A stretch of DNA of 64,000 nucleotides from Lasioglossum baleicum (GCF_051020765.1 NC_134935.1:15377579-15441578), one strand, 5' to 3'; positions 12,541-26,423 are shown, numbered from the stretch's first letter. A program made the numbers and translations. Notes: generated by a model not told the origin, from the sequence alone.

Positions 12541-13035
12541 TAATTAAAAATACAAGTAAATGATAATAAAAAATGATTAGAGAAAATGGTCAGAGAAGAA
12601 CATTGCTGAAAATGGTCACAGAAAAACATTACTGTAAATGATAATAAAAAATGGTTAGAGATAATGCTCACAGAAGAACATTGCTGAAAATGGTCAGAAA
12701 AGAACATTGCTGAAAATGGTCAGAGAAAAACATTACTGAAGATGGTCACAGAAAAACATTACTGAAGATGGTCACAGAAAAACATTACTGAAGATGGTCA
12801 CAGAAAAACATTACTGTAAATGATAATAAAAAATGGTTAGAGACAATGGTCAGAGAAGAACATTGCTGAAAATGGTCAGAGAAGAACATTGCTGAAAATG
12901 ATCAGCGAAAAGCATTACTGAAGATGGTAATAAAAATGGTTAGACAAAAACATTACTGAAAATGGTTAGACAAAAACATTACTGAAAATGGTTAGACAAA
13001 AACATTACTGAAAATGGTTAGACTAAATCATTATT
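12541..13035. repeat. Minisatellite, about 26-bp unit
   Basis: Degenerate tandem copies of AACATTACTGAAAATGGTYA with AGAR linkers fill this stretch. In the cleanest part (12900-13020) the spacing is 26 bp. Larger blocks, such as the one containing AAATGATAATAAAAAATGG, recur and indicate nested duplication. One minus-strand ORF across it (12492-12707) is a product of the repeat. Confidence 0.9.
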
Positions 13036-13689
13036 GAGAAAGATGATTATCTTGCAACGGACCACATATTCACAACGACGAAAATCTTATCACCGCAAAC
13101 AACAGACGTACATTTCTCGGTAGCACGAAACGAGCGATCGAAACGCGTTTTTGCGGGCACAAAGCTCGACAGGCTTTTTGTTGGACGTTTCAAGCTCAGC
13201 CACGAGCAACTTCCAAGGCTCCACGTTATCGTCATCCACGTGACAACGTCCTTGAGCCCCGTACACGCGTTTCTCTTCCAGCTCGCCGGAATCCTAGCGT
13301 CCCGAATGTAAGAACTTGCCAAACTGCCAGTATCCTCTCCTCTCCACGTCGTTTATGCGCGGCAGCTAATCGATAGCTAAAACAAGATTTTCGGTGAATG
13401 TTAACCAAGAAGCGAGGTAGTCCAGTAGTCAATTTTCTAGGGGAGAGTTTATCCGCCTCGAAATCGTGGCTGGCCATCGATTTTTCCGTGGAATGGGGCA
13501 ATCGAGTAACTATGTTTTCCAGGCAAACACGGTCACGACGTATCGGGCTGCGATTATGTAACTTATCGATTCGAGTTTTAAGAAGCTAACCGGAATCGTA
13601 CCGGGATTCCCATGATGGGATCGATGCCACCTGACCACGATTTTATTGTGCATTCCGAACCAGAAGAGGATTCTCCCTCAATCCGAGGA

Positions 13690-14080
13690 AACTATTTTAA
13701 GAACGTTCAATTTTTCACTGATTTCATGTTGTCTACATTGTTTTATTTATTCCGAACAACAAGTTAGCAGAATTTTGATACTCAATTACAGAGCAAGAAA
13801 ATGAAGTACATCACACAATAAGAGTTGTTTATTTAATAAAGAAGATGAAGACGATGAATATAGAAGAAATAAAAGAAATGAAGATTTAATAAATAGAAGA
13901 GATTAATGAAGGAAGAAATAGACAAAAGGAATCAAGAAGACACTTCGGAGTGCAAGATCATTTGAACGTCACGAAAATATAAAAGAATATACGAGAAAAA
14001 CAATATTTAAAAGAACAACCCTTGATTGCCCATAAAGAATTTTTTACTTTGCAAGATTCAAGTTTTTCACTGCCGTGAAG
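13690..14080. other. A-rich unassigned intronic stretch
   Basis: AT-rich with strand-biased purines (AGAAGA/AATAGAAGA runs at 13840-14000). No ORF, inverted repeat or clear tandem unit was recognised. Confidence 0.5.
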
Positions 14081-14659
14081 AACAAACGAACCTTTTGAAC
14101 TGTTAAAACACCGTAGCGGCATACGTAGTGGAACACCGCCGCGGGTTGACCTGATATCCAGGTGACACGTTGTGTTTCGAATGCGAGTGCGTCGGACATC
14201 ACGCGGAGAGACGTCCGGCTAGCTGCCCACGTTTGACGCGATAAAGCGAATAACGATCGGGATGATACACTCCTGAGCGTGCTCGTGATCGCTCGACACG
14301 TGGATACATAGGAAACGTGGGAATTGTTGCGTGGGAGCCTGTCCGTTCCTTGCGCAGCGGTCTAGAAATTAATATCCTGATGCTGATACAATCTGACTGG
14401 TGGAAATGAGATAGCAGAGAAATTGTTGATTTTTGCTCATTCCTGGTGGATTCCGGATGAATTAAATCAAACTGTATAATTCCCTTCGTGTAGTTTTGGA
14501 GAACTGACTGAAATACTGTATAAAAATAGCAGAATTTATTTACACAGTCCTTTCCGTACAAAATAAATACTCAAAAATAAAATATAGGAGGATTTCATGA
14601 AGAGAAGTAGTGGAGCTTACGGGATAATTGTGGAGCCATTGGAAAGAAGATTAAATCCA

Positions 14660-15450
14660 CTAAAAATTTCAGGAAGACAGTTCAGGTGGGGATGAGAGTT
14701 GCAATAAAAATTCCTGGCGCCTCAAAACAGTAAAAATCGTTCTTTAATGCTACAAAATAAGTATCAGAATACATGATCTTTGAAAAAGAAAAGCATTACA
14801 GCTTCCTTTAAAATTGCAAAGCTGTGAAAAACAGGATGACACCCCTTAAAAATTTCAGAAAGACAGTTCAGGTGGGGATGAGAGTTGCAATAAAAATTCC
14901 TGGCGCCTCAAAACAGTAAAAATCGTTCTTTAATGCTACAAAATAAGTATCAAAATACATGACCTGTGAAAAAGAAAGGCATTACAGCTTCCTTTAAAAT
15001 TGCAAAGCTGTGAAAAACAGGATGACACCCCTTAAAAATTTCAGAAAGACAGTTCAGCTGGGGATGAGAATTGCAATAAAAATTCCTGCCGCCTCAAAAC
15101 AGTAAAAATCGTTCTTTAATGCTACAAAATAAGTATCAAAATACATGACCTTTGAAAAAGAAAGGCATTACAGCTTCCTTTAAAATTGCAAAACTGTGAA
15201 AAACAGGATGACACCCCTTAAAAATTTCAGAAAGACAGTTCAGGTGGGGATGAGAGTTGCAATAAAAATTCCTGGCGCCTCAAAACAGTAAAAATCGTTC
15301 TTTAATGCTACAAAATAAGTATCAGAATATATGATCTTTGAAAAAGAAAAGCATTACAGCTTCCTCGGAAATTGCAAAGCTGTGAAAAACAGGATGACAC
15401 CCCTTAAAAACTTCAGAGACAGTTCAGGTGGAGGTGATGGCTCCTAAAAT
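14660..15450. repeat. Minisatellite, 186-bp unit, about 4.2 copies
   Basis: GACAGTTCAGGTGGGGATGA recurs at about 14676, 14862, 15048 and 15234 (186 bp apart), with a partial fifth at 15418. The unit also carries CCTGGCGCCTCAAAACAG and GGATGACACCCCTTAAAAA. Copies are about 95% alike by eye, so expansion is fairly recent. Confidence 0.94.
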
Positions 15451-16875
15451 CCTGAAGACCCAGAACACACATCATCCCTTAACTCGCCAAAAGAAATATA
15501 AAAAAATAAGGTACCAACATATTTCATGAAAAAAGCTGTTGAAGCTTACAAAACTTTCACAGAACATCATAAACGGAATAAACCCCTCCGAAGATCACAG
15601 CAAGACATCTGAAGCGTCTGGACCAAATAAAGATTTCCTTGTACACCATAAATCGTCTCCGGACTCTTTATCTACCTAATCCCATCGATTTCGCTGGTCT
15701 AAAAGAATCCGCAGCTCGGAAAAAATCCGTAGCTCGTTCGGAACCGGGTTAAGCAGGCGAATATTATATTTAGCCTTTAAATTGGAGAATAAAGTCGCAC
15801 ACTGCAGGTAGAGCAGCAGCGACTCGCGCTATAGAGCGTCTCTGTGCACGTTGCACGTTGCACGCGAGCGAATTTTGCAGGTCAGTTCTCTTAAGCTATC
15901 CGTTACACGGTTCACGCTCAACCGATCTTTTTTTCCAAACGTCAGCCACGGTTCCCGACATAGCGCGCACGCCTATTATACATCGAAAATAGATTCCTGC
16001 TGCCTTCTCTCGCGAGTGCGCGCTCGGATTTTCGCGTAATTCCTTCGCCACCGCAAATTTCCACCGAACCCTCTCGAAATTAATTTTCGTGTTGCCACCA
16101 CACACTGATCAAAATGAGCTTCCCACCTCGACGAAATTATTATGGAATCATGATAGCAGAAGTAAAGGAACGGATTGCACTGTTGCATTCATCGGCCGAC
16201 CTTATAGGTGAGCAACAAGTCGTATATGAATAAAATAATACATACGACGAGTTGTAGTATGAACTCGTTCGGTTGTTATTTTCGTCAAAAATTTATAATA
16301 TTTAAACTACCACACAACTTCATGAATAAAAGTCGTAGGACAATAAACTCTGGAAGGGTAAAGCCCCTAGTGTTCAATGCGAATTCAAACGTCTTCGCAA
16401 ACTTACGATAGAAACTAGTTAACATTATATTCATTATTTTTGTACAAGACGAGGGGTTCCTTACGGTCCTCGTAATTCCTCGTTCCTTCTAGATTTTTGT
16501 GAATCGTCAAAACGCATTTCAGGGATCGAAAGCTGATCGAATTAGACTGACAAATTGAAACATTGTGTTGGATGACTGGAAAATTGCGTTGGAGTTTGCT
16601 GGAACTTTTGGGCCCCGAGACGGGCTGCTCTGCGACGGGTGTGCATGAATGCATTTCTCACGAGATCGGGTCGAAACGGCGGCGTCGAATTAGACCGCGA
16701 CTGCACTCGAGGCCGGAAAAAAGCCGAAATATCGAGGCCGTTGGTTGGGGGAGAGGTGGCCGCTGCACCGGACTCTCACGTCATTGCAATACAACCGCAC
16801 GCTCTAACCCAGAAAGTCAATGTAGGCGGTCTAAGAATAGAAACGAAGTAATGCTGGCCACCGTGGAGCCGATAC

Positions 16876-16906
16876 CGCGCCGCCGCCGCCACCGCCGCCG
16901 CCGCCA
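16876..16906. repeat. (CCG)n trinucleotide tract
   Basis: A run of CGC/CCG triplets interrupted by one CCACC, in a GC-rich island. In one + frame it forms an arginine-rich ORF end (16563-16916), which I regard as chance. Confidence 0.85.
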
Positions 16907-17214
16907 ATGCGATTAATCAATCAGTATCGGCGCCGAATCGTCGGCCGGTCCTATTAATCAGAAATGAACTGGTCTTCCGCTGTTCCGCTTGCTAAACCGT
17001 CCCACCGAACTCTATCGATCCTTTTTCTCCCGATTGATACAAGATGGAACTCGTTGTTCATTTTCATTTCTCTATCTCGACGTGTTTCGTGATTCTTTCT
17101 TTCACGCTGCATCGCCACCTTTGTCCAGTTTCTTTCATTTTATATACCACTACTTTTTAGAACCGACCCCCTTTCCCAGTCTGAAATTTAAATAAAATTG
17201 AGTTCAACGTTTTA

Positions 17215-18000
17215 TTTGTATGTCAATATTTTTAATATGGGTAGAAAATTGTTCACTATTTTATAAATCATAGAATAAGTTGTTTGTTATTTAATATATT
17301 CATTTTTGTCGGGAATTCATAAAATCTACTCATGAGAATCCAAACGATTCAGACATATATAAAATCTCTCTCGTCCACTATTTTGTAAATCATTAAATAA
17401 ATTGTTTATTTGATGTACTTATTTTTGTCATCAATCCATAAAATCTATTCATAAGAATCCAAACAATTAGGACATGTACAAAATCATCCACTATTTTATA
17501 AATCGTTAAATAAATTGTTTGTTATTTAATATACTCATTTTTGTTATGAATGCATAGAATCTACTCGTAAGAATCGAAACAATTCAGACATACATACATA
17601 AAATCTCTCTCGTCTACTATTTAATAAATCGTTAAGTAAATTGTTTATTTGATGTACTTATTTTTGTCATCAATCCATAAAATATATTCATAAGAATCCA
17701 AACAATTAGGACATCTACAAAATTCTTCACTTATTTATAAACCATAAAATAAATTGTTTGTTATTTAATATACTCATTTTTGTCATGAATACATAAAATC
17801 TACTCGTGAGAATCCAAACAATTCAGGCATATACAAAATCTCTCTCGTCCACTATTTTGTAAATCATTAAATAAATTGTTTATTTGAGATGTACTCATTT
17901 TGGTCATCAATCCATAAAATCTATTCATAAGAATCCAAACGATTCAGACATATATAAAATCGTCCACTATTTTATAAATCGTCAAATAAACTGTTCCAAC
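17215..18000. repeat. Tandem array, ~119-bp unit in ~236-bp dimers, about 7 copies
   Basis: The block CCACTATTTTATAAATC, then TAAATAAATTGTTTGTT, TACTCATTTTTGTCAT and ATAAAATCTACTCRT recurs about every 105-127 bp, and alternate copies resemble each other more closely than neighbours do. Part of the unit (ATTTTTGTCAT..AT.CATAAAATC) resembles the dispersed GCATAAAATCCGCAGTCTA element found elsewhere in the window. Confidence 0.88.
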
Positions 18001-18819
18001 TTGAAGTTCTGAATTGTCGACTAACTCTTGCACTAATATTCCGAACATTTACATCCTGAGGCCACAGTGGAGATTTAATTGAACGTCGACATCACCGTGA
18101 CCGACGTCGGGCTTCAAAGAATACCGCGCGAGCGGTCAGAAAAAAATGCATAATTGAAATTCTGACCGGGGGTTGAAAGATCGGAAAAAAAAAAATTGGC
18201 GGTGCACGACTAGATTGGCGGACGGGGATCGATTAGCTTGTCGCCGCTGAAACGCCGCAGCCGCGCTCGGTATTTTTTCGCCGTCAACCAAGTGTGGGGT
18301 CGTGCGGTTGGTTTTGCGGGGTTAATTCGCAGTTGATGTTCCGCAAGCAAGCACCCTCGAATGCAGCAGCAGCACCAACGTACGCAGCGCGTTCTCTATG
18401 CTTGACCGGCGGTGTTGATAGTGGCGGTGGTGGAGGTGGACAGTTTGCTGGCGGTCTGCCTGGCGCCTTTTTATCTAGCCGGTTTGCATCCGGCGACACC
18501 CGCCGAACTATTTTTCTCTTTCGCGAACGGCAGCCTAACCTTCGATTGCGTTATAGTAACGTTAGACTCGATTTTAACGCATTACCGACCGGTGATTATT
18601 GCATAATTTTGAAGAATCTATGGTGCATGACTAAACACTTTTTGGGACCTTCAATAGCAACAGCAATTTTCATTGTGAACTAATAAGTCACCCTCAATAA
18701 CGTCATCTAATAGTTTCATTTAAGATTGCAATGTAAAAGAAAATTTCTATACTTTCTTTTGGAACAGCACGATTATTGAAAATCCTATTAACAGGCTTCC
18801 TATTCATTTTTTGGATTCT

Positions 18820-19360
18820 TGGTGGGATCTAATTTTGTTACAGTGTTCCTTGGTTTTCTGTTTGTCCGGCTAGTCACCTTCCATCACTCAGTTCATTTAT
18901 ATAACTCTGTGTTCTCTTCAATTTGTCAAATTTCTATTCAATTTAACTGGAGTACTCTTCTTCAGTCCACTTGTCTGACCACAGACTATCTTATTCTACT
19001 GCAATAATTTTAGCTGAAGGCTGTCTCATTTATTTATTTCGCTGAGTGACGAAGTCTTAAGTTTATATACAGTGTTCCCTCTCATTCCTCCCAAACTGTC
19101 AATTTTAGTTATTTTACTTGTTTCACCAATTGCAGAAATATTATTACAGTTGGCAGGGGTTCATTGCACGTCACTTTGATGTACAAAGCTTACGATCCTA
19201 TCTTCAATTTTAATTTACACATATAAATTTCCTTTCAAATGGGAAACAACATATTGACGATAGGATTATGTGATATTTCGTGAGAATGTGGTCACTAATC
19301 AATAGACTGCGGATTTTATGCATTTATGGGAAGAATGAATGGGTGAAGTTTAAAACAGGT
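18820..19360. repeat. Copy of a dispersed intronic composite repeat
   Basis: The + strand holds ACTTGTCTGACCACAGACT, TTCTACTGCAATAATTTTAG and CTGAAGGCTGTCTC (18969-19030). Next to it in reverse orientation lies the core CAATAGACTGCGGATTTTAT and GCATTTATGGG with its ~30-bp companion (19300-19358). Related copies are at 23403-23760, 25674-25830, 32378-32900 and 35910-36660. Confidence 0.7.
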
Positions 19361-19369
19361 TACGATGAT

Positions 19370-22300
19370 TTAAATGAAATCAATGATTTTAAATGAATTA
19401 AAAGGTTGCAATGATTTAAGAGTACTAATCTACAATATGTATTTTACACAGTTTGTTAGAATTATTAAAGTAAGAATAAACTATTTATGTGCAAGCAATT
19501 TTTATTCTGCATAAAGATGCGTAGTAACCAAAAAATTCATTGTCTACCATAATACAATCAAGAAACGTGTGATTCTTTGATCAATAAGAAATAGTTGCGG
19601 TTGTTTAACGTTACTGTTCAAGATCGGACATTTCATATGCAACGACCTGATAGAAGAAATGAATTTCAGGGATGCATAACCGGCACACGGGGCAACCGGA
19701 AGCAGCCCGTACGGAGAGATCTGTAAACGAGTCGTCGTTACACACAGGCCCATCGACCACCGTGATATCCACTAATTGTCCGGCGATTAATTACGCGGCC
19801 GTCCCCGCACGCCAGGCTAATCCGCCGTTGACATTATTATCCGCACGATTGTTGGCCGCCGAGGCTATCGGCTGAACCGCGTGTATCGTTTCGACAGCGT
19901 CGATTAGGAGTCGTTTACACGAATAGGTAGCACGATAGCTCGATTAGCGATTCGACACACGATGAGAACCCTGATGAGTCCTCCAGAAGATTCCTTGTCT
20001 CGTAGATCACGATTGTCAGCCCGATATACTGGATTTAGTATGTATTGTGTTTAGTGTTGTCGGCTGATACCGCAATAGAGGTATTAGCTTGCGCAATCAG
20101 TTCAATTCTTCACATGGAGTATCACTATCATTTTCAGAAAAATATTTAAACAGTGGAAACTATTAGTATTAGAATGAAAAAGCCAATAAAAGGAATCGAG
20201 GTGGAAGAGATTGACGTTTTCAATTTTCTCGTGTTAGAGTGGATCGTTAATTAAAAACTATTTAATTCCCAGGCGTTCGGAAAACAATCGTGGTTACTAA
20301 AGTATCATTTAGGAAATTTCTTATAGCATAAATGAAGTAAAAATGGCATTGATGTTTGTTAAAATATATGTAACACCACAAATGCATAAAGAAGATAATA
20401 ATTGTTTTGAAATTAATTAAGTTTTATTGTTACATACAGTGTACTTCCTGTTTGAATTTGGAACATCCACTGCATCATGCAGAATAATTCACTGAAAAGC
20501 TGAAGTTCTACTTCACCTCAATTCCTCGAGTTTCTAGTATGTACATTATAAATTGCACCGAAAATTGCGCAAAAATTCGCGGTCTACTGAAAAAGCCAGC
20601 GAACTCCTTGCACTCTGTAACCGCATTATGTGCAGTTTCAGGAAGCGTGCGTTGTATAGAATAAAAAATACTGACGAAGACTGTCGAAACAACTGACGGC
20701 CAGAAACAGCGTGTTAACCAGTGTTGTTCCATCATGTTCCCCGTCGGAAGACACGAGTTTCCCCGCGGAAGCAATTTTCGCTCGTTTTCCCCCCCGGAAG
20801 TTGTCAACACTGGACGCCATTTTTAATTGAGAAAACAAGCGGACAGGCGCTGCGTCCAGCTCGGTCCCGGGGCAATGAGAAACGAATTTTTCCATCGGAA
20901 TTTTTCCGTCGGTCCGTCGGATATCAATAAATCATCGAATATCGACTAGGTGCTATTCGGACGTGTTCTAAAAACGCGTTGAATCTGTTTTCCATAATGT
21001 TTCATTATAGAATAGTCGGCGGGCGCGAGCTCGTTATCCCGTCGATGAATAAATAAATATATAAATAAATGAATTGCGATGCCGTCGTTATACGGAATCC
21101 CGCGTCGACATCGATCGCAGTCGTACATTCCTGTCGGACCCAACGTGAACAATGGCGTTTGTAAATATTTGCGAACCCAGAACTGAGCCGTGGATCTTCA
21201 TGCAAATTCACCCTTCTGCGGAATCGTTCATGGACGTCGGCGAAATTTTTACGGGACGAAGAAATTCTCGTTGGTCAAGTTTCAAGATTATTAATGTGGA
21301 GCGAAGTGACCGTTTTCCGCAGCTGTTGCGAGAAAGAGAAGCCAAACATTTGTATATAAATCCGTTTAATATCTTAATATTATTCTGGCATTGCTGGACT
21401 GCGGATTTAGTGAATTTATAGCATCTGACAAATTTATGAGATACGAGAAAATATTTATATTATGAAAGTGTAACAACTTGTTTGTTTAGACTTTACACAA
21501 TCTTCTAATCCGGGTAAGAAATATTTGCCAATTTATGGTAGAATGGTAAAATAGTATTTTGGTAAAAATCTGTAGGTCACAAAAATAGTAGAAACATCAA
21601 AAGAATTTAAGGGCGAAATAATCTCTACCTGGAGATTCAAATTGCATTCAATAAAAAAAAAAAAGAAGAATTTAAGAATATCAATGTAACAGTTCAGCCC
21701 CAATTTATTCAAATGAATTGTTTCCCATGTATATTTTAAATTTTTGTCAATAGTGAGATAGGTTTAGCGAAGTGGTGCATCCTAAGAGTGTTCGCTTCAT
21801 TAAGACGAACATTCTACCTGTACGTCTTCGTAGATCCATAAATATTCCGTTCGCTCTGCAGCCACTTCTTTTACGTTGCTGCGACGGGATCTGAATTAAA
21901 GTCACTTTGAATGTTTCACGGGCCCGGGGAGTATTCGAGTATTTTCCGGATCTCGAGCGAAGTTGCGGCCTGTCTTAATAAATGTTGAAAGCGTTGCCAC
22001 AGCCTTGGAAACTTGAAATTCCCGTTGCTACCTGGGATGCAGGTTGCAATCGCTCGGAGGAATGAAATTGTTTAGGGTATCTCTCCTCGCTCTTCAATAG
22101 ATTAGTCATCGATAAGTAACAAATAATTCCCACAAATGCACAACTTCGTGAATTTTTTACGCTTCAACTGTGAGAGCTACAGAAACGTTCCTTGGTGGAA
22201 AAAATTCTGCAATCCCTCCCAAATTCAGCCATAAATATTTCAATAACATTGTACACATACAAACTAGCTCTAAAAATTTTTCAATGGAACAAGGTACCCG

Positions 22301-23040
22301 TCGCATACCACTCACCCCCCAAAACGTGGATTCAATAAAAAAATTCCAGCTCGATAAAGCACACAGAAATCTTCAAGAAAAAAAATTATGTTTACTACCC
22401 CAAAGAGTGCCCTAACAACCTCCAGAAAGAATTTTTGCGATACCTTTTAACATCTCCTCGTAAAAAATTCCCAAATATCACTCACCGTCCAGGCGCTGAA
22501 CCAGAAGGTCCCGTAAATGTTGGCTGGTGTCGCGATTAGGGCACGAACGTGGCGCTTAGGGCATCGCCATCGGCAAGTATAATGTCAGCAGGTGTCAGCG
22601 AGACCTCGAACAAGCGTAGATCAGTGAACGCGCCTGGGGGTGCGATCCGCGTGCGAACCAACGCGGCTGCTGGCGCACGCTGCACCCCCGGTGCGTAATT
22701 ATGCAGGCGAACGCACGGTAATGCGCATCAGCCGATGACGTCACCAGTGCTCGCATCCTTGAAACGTTCGCGCTTTCTCTCCCTGCTGTTGTAAGAAGGG
22801 GGTCGGCGGGGGTGTGCCGGGGGCCGGAGATTATGCTTTTTTTTGCGCAGCGAGCAATCGCGTGCGTGCCGGGGCCGATAACGCGGTGCAAAAAGAGGCG
22901 TACACGCACCGGGAACGGGACGAAAAGGTTTGCTCGCGTGCGTTTCAACCCTGCGGAGTGGAACAGCACCCCCGTGACCTAGTTCGCAGGAGTCGACCCC
23001 CTCCGTCTTCGGCATTCGATCCTTCGGAAGGTCACGCCGG
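19370..23040. other. Mostly unique intronic DNA with balanced-composition islands
   Basis: Islands at 19640-19990, 20560-21340, 21760-22060 and 22480-23060 carry many CpG and short chance ORFs on both strands, none with a recognisable domain or splice context. A reverse-oriented relic of the dispersed core (GGACTGCGGATTTAGTGAAT) is at about 21395-21425. AT-rich stretches between the islands show nothing specific. Confidence 0.55.
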
Positions 23041-23065
23041 CTAGGCTCGTCTTTCACTATGTTTC

Positions 23066-24045
23066 GCTATGTTCGATCGACTGCAACCGTCCACCGACGC
23101 GTGTCCTTTTCACAATTTTTCGGCAGCTTTTGTTTCCACCATTTTCCACTTGACGGTCCTCGGCAATCTCTTTTGTGGCGTCTATTGTGCCACTTTGCAT
23201 ACAGACTTCTCCTCTCTTTCATCATCTTTCTGTTTGTCTGCATACAGGCCTACTTATTCCACTTGCGTACCCAATTTTATTCTATTTGGATGATCTTTAC
23301 GCAAACGCCAAAATTTTCTTCGCGAGCTGCGACGAACTGGAGAGAAATAAAAATTTGTTCGAAATATGTTTAGTATGTTCAAAATGTTGTGCTTTTTTTT
23401 CGTAAAATCCACAGTCTAGTGGTCACTGTTTCAATGGATTTATGTAACTCTGTTATTCTACTCCATTTAATTCGCTGAAGTTTATGTTTGGTCTACTTGT
23501 CTGACCACATGCCGCCCTTTTCTACTGCAATAATTTCAGCCGACGCCTGTCTCTTCCACTGGCTCCTTTATTTATGTTGCTGTCTGACGCAGTCTTATGT
23601 TTTCGTCCAGTGTGATCTCTTATTATTATTTTTCTTTTTGACAGATCTTCTTATTCCACTTTCATAGCAAATATTATTCTATTAAATTTATTTACGGAAT
23701 TTTAACGCTTTGGTCTATTTGTCTGACCACATTCCACGCTGATTCTACTTTATTAGCTCATTTATATATTTCATTGCATAAATACGTTTCACTTCTGTAT
23801 GGTGCATGCTCTCTTCACTGTATCTCTCTGGCTATAGGTCTCCCTGTTCAACTACGTTCGATCGCTGCAACCGTCAACGTGTCCTTTCCAGAATTTTTCG
23901 GCATGTTTTGTTTCCAACGTTGGTTTTCCACTTGACGTTCCTCGTGACTTTTGTGACTCCTATTGTGCCATTCGAGAATGACAGAGTTGCTGTTTTTGTC
24001 CCCGTAGTGATGCATTTTTACGATGGAATGTTCAAAGTTTGAAAC
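23066..24045. repeat. Two diverged direct copies of a composite repeat
   Basis: Copy 1 (23066-23195) and copy 2 (about 23846-23975) share GTTCGATCG..TGCAACCGTC, CGTGTCCTTT, AATTTTTCGGCA, TTCCACTTGACGGTCCTCG and CCTATTGTGCC-like phrases, about 780 bp apart. Between them lie TTGTCTGACCACAT (23498) and TTGTCTGACCACATTCC (23717), each followed by a TTCTACT block, matching the dispersed composite family. Chance ORFs occur in several frames. Confidence 0.75.
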
Positions 24046-24119
24046 TTGTGTATTTAACTCTTGGCGGTTGGAATTTTGACTGTACTAAAAATTTTTTCCT
24101 GGAAACAATTTGGCCGTTT

Positions 24120-24900
24120 GTGTTAGGACTGTTATTAAATATTGTGGAGCTCTTTCACAAACTAAATATTGTGGAAACTCCCCGTGAATTAAATATTACA
24201 ACGTTTCAAATATAGTGGACACCTCCCACAAATTAAATATTGTGGGTGCAACCCACAATTTAAATCTTGTACATTATCAAATCTTCCTCGAATTAAATAT
24301 TTTTTAATTCGTATGTCATCAGTATTCTTCGAATCTTTACATAAAAAATAAAACACGTTAACTCCCCATGAATTAAATATTACAGCGTCTCAAATATAGT
24401 GGACACCTCCCACAAATTAAATATTGTGGGTGCTACGCACAATTTAAATCTTGTACATTATCAAATCTTCCTCGAATTAAATATTTTTTAATTCGTATGT
24501 CATCAGTATTGTTCGAATCTTTATATAAAAAATAAAACACGTTAACTCCCCATGAATTAAATATTACAGCGTGTCAAATATAGTGGACACCTCCCACAAA
24601 TTAAATATTGTGGGTGCTACGCACAATTTAAATCTTGTACATTATCAAATCTTCCTCGAATTAAATATTTTTTAATTCGTATGTCATCAGTATTGTTCGA
24701 ATCTTTATATAAAAAATAAAACACGTTAACTCCCCATGAATTAAATATTACAGCGTCTCAAATATAGTGGACACCTCCCACAAATTAAATATTGTGGGTG
24801 CTACGCACAATTTAAATCTTGTACATTATTAAATCTTCCTCGAATTAAATATTGTTTAATTCGTATGTCATCAGCAGACTTCGAATCTTTATAAAATAAA
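24120..24900. repeat. Minisatellite, 184-bp unit, about 4 copies, with palindromic motifs
   Basis: GTTAACTCCCCATGAATTAA recurs at 24357, 24541 and 24725 (184 bp apart), with a diverged copy before them and one truncated at the end. Each unit contains CCCACAA-ATTAAATA-TTGTGGG, a perfect inverted repeat. Single or double copies of the same palindromic phrase occur at 26260-26420, 27180-27270 and 30020-30340. Confidence 0.93.
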
Positions 24901-25897
24901 AAGTTTCTGCATCAATTGCAAGACACGGGAGTTAAATCTAAATTAATTTTTTTTCACTAATAATGTCAATTAAGCGAAAATAATATATTAATTCTTTTAA
25001 AGTCTTCTAATCTCTTCACTGTTTTAAGTTTCACCTACTCATGTTTGTCATAAATTCATCAAATCCGGAGTCCAGAGAATATATGAAAGAAAATTCGCAT
25101 ACTGATGGGACAACTTTCTGGTACCATAAGTTCGAGAAGATATCAAAAACAAGATCACTACGTCCACGTCGTGAACTTTTGGTATCGATGGTCGAAGAAG
25201 TGTTTCCACGCGGGAAAGATCGAGCATAATATTGACAAATGTCTCTTTCTGAAGGTGACTCGGTCCGAAGTTCGGATAAAGGACACAAAACGGAACAAGC
25301 GAAGCCCAGGTCCGAATCCCGGCATAGTTTCCTGCTGGGCTTCGCTCGCGGAATAGTTTCACGACCATCGGGCGAGTAAATCATCCCCCGGACTCAGCTC
25401 GAGGCCAAATTGGCCCAACCTTGACACCCTTGGGGACTTTCGACTCTCTGGCTTTCGCGACGCGCCTCATTTTCGTCGTTTTCTTCTCGGATACGGGACT
25501 GCTGGTGGAGAGGGTGGACGAAGGGACAGGGGGTCGGTGGGTGGTTGGTTCCTTCCGACAACGCAATTAATCTTCCCCAGTAATTGGCGAAACGGATCGT
25601 CTACCGCGTGAAACGACGGGTACAGATGCCACGCGGTAATAATCAATTTCTTCCATTGTTCATTTTCCCTGTTTCTGACCGCAGGCCACATTCTACTGTA
25701 ATACTTTAAGCTGATGCCAGCATTTTCTACCGGCTCATTTATTTTGGAGTGCGAGAAGGACACACTTTTCTGTACAGCGTAATCGCTCATTGTCTTCGTT
25801 CTGCTTGTCCGACTGCTGGCGTCCCTGTTTCACTTGAACAGTTTTTATTTTATATGTGGGATTGAAATTTTATTCCATTTAGTAGTAGACTGTAGAC

Positions 25898-26221
25898 CAG
25901 TGGTGGCGAACCTATGACACGCGGGTCAGATACTGACCCACGAAGGCTTTCTAAGTGAGGCGTTTATTGTAATATTCACCTGCAAAGGTTAAAGTTATAA
26001 ATCAAAAAGGAGATTAAAACCTTTTCTGATTATTTCAAAAGTGAGAACCGAAAAGATTCAACTGTCAACTTTATCTTTTAAGAAAATGTTCGATGTTTCC
26101 AAATAATTGGCACCCTTCCTCCCCCTTTTAATTGAAGCCACTGACTTATGACCCACGGGCTAGTATTTAAAAAAGAAATAAAAATAATTGACCCACTCTT
26201 CGAAAAGGTTCGCCATCACTG
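25898..26221. mobile_element. Non-autonomous hAT element with 8-bp target duplication
   Basis: Starts CAGTGGTGGCGAACCTATGA and ends AAGGTTCGCCATCACTG, an inverted terminus of about 15 bp of the CAGNGGTGGCGAACC type known from hAT transposons. It is flanked on both sides by the identical 8-mer CTGTAGAC (25890-25897 and 26222-26229), the target duplication length of hAT. The 324-bp body has no transposase frame. The flanking DNA belongs to a dispersed intronic repeat, so the element inserted into an older repeat. Confidence 0.93.
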
Positions 26222-26423
26222 CTGTAGACCGTTGTATTTATTTTCTTCCTCTCAAAATTTGTGGGTTCCCACAATATGTAACTTTTGGAAAGTACCCGCA
26301 ATATTCAATTTGTGGGAAATGTCTACTATACCTAAGAATCTACATTTATTTAATTTGCGGGGAGCATCCACAATATTTAATTTTGTGAGAAGTGTTCACA
26401 ATATTTGAAAATCGCGGAAATTC

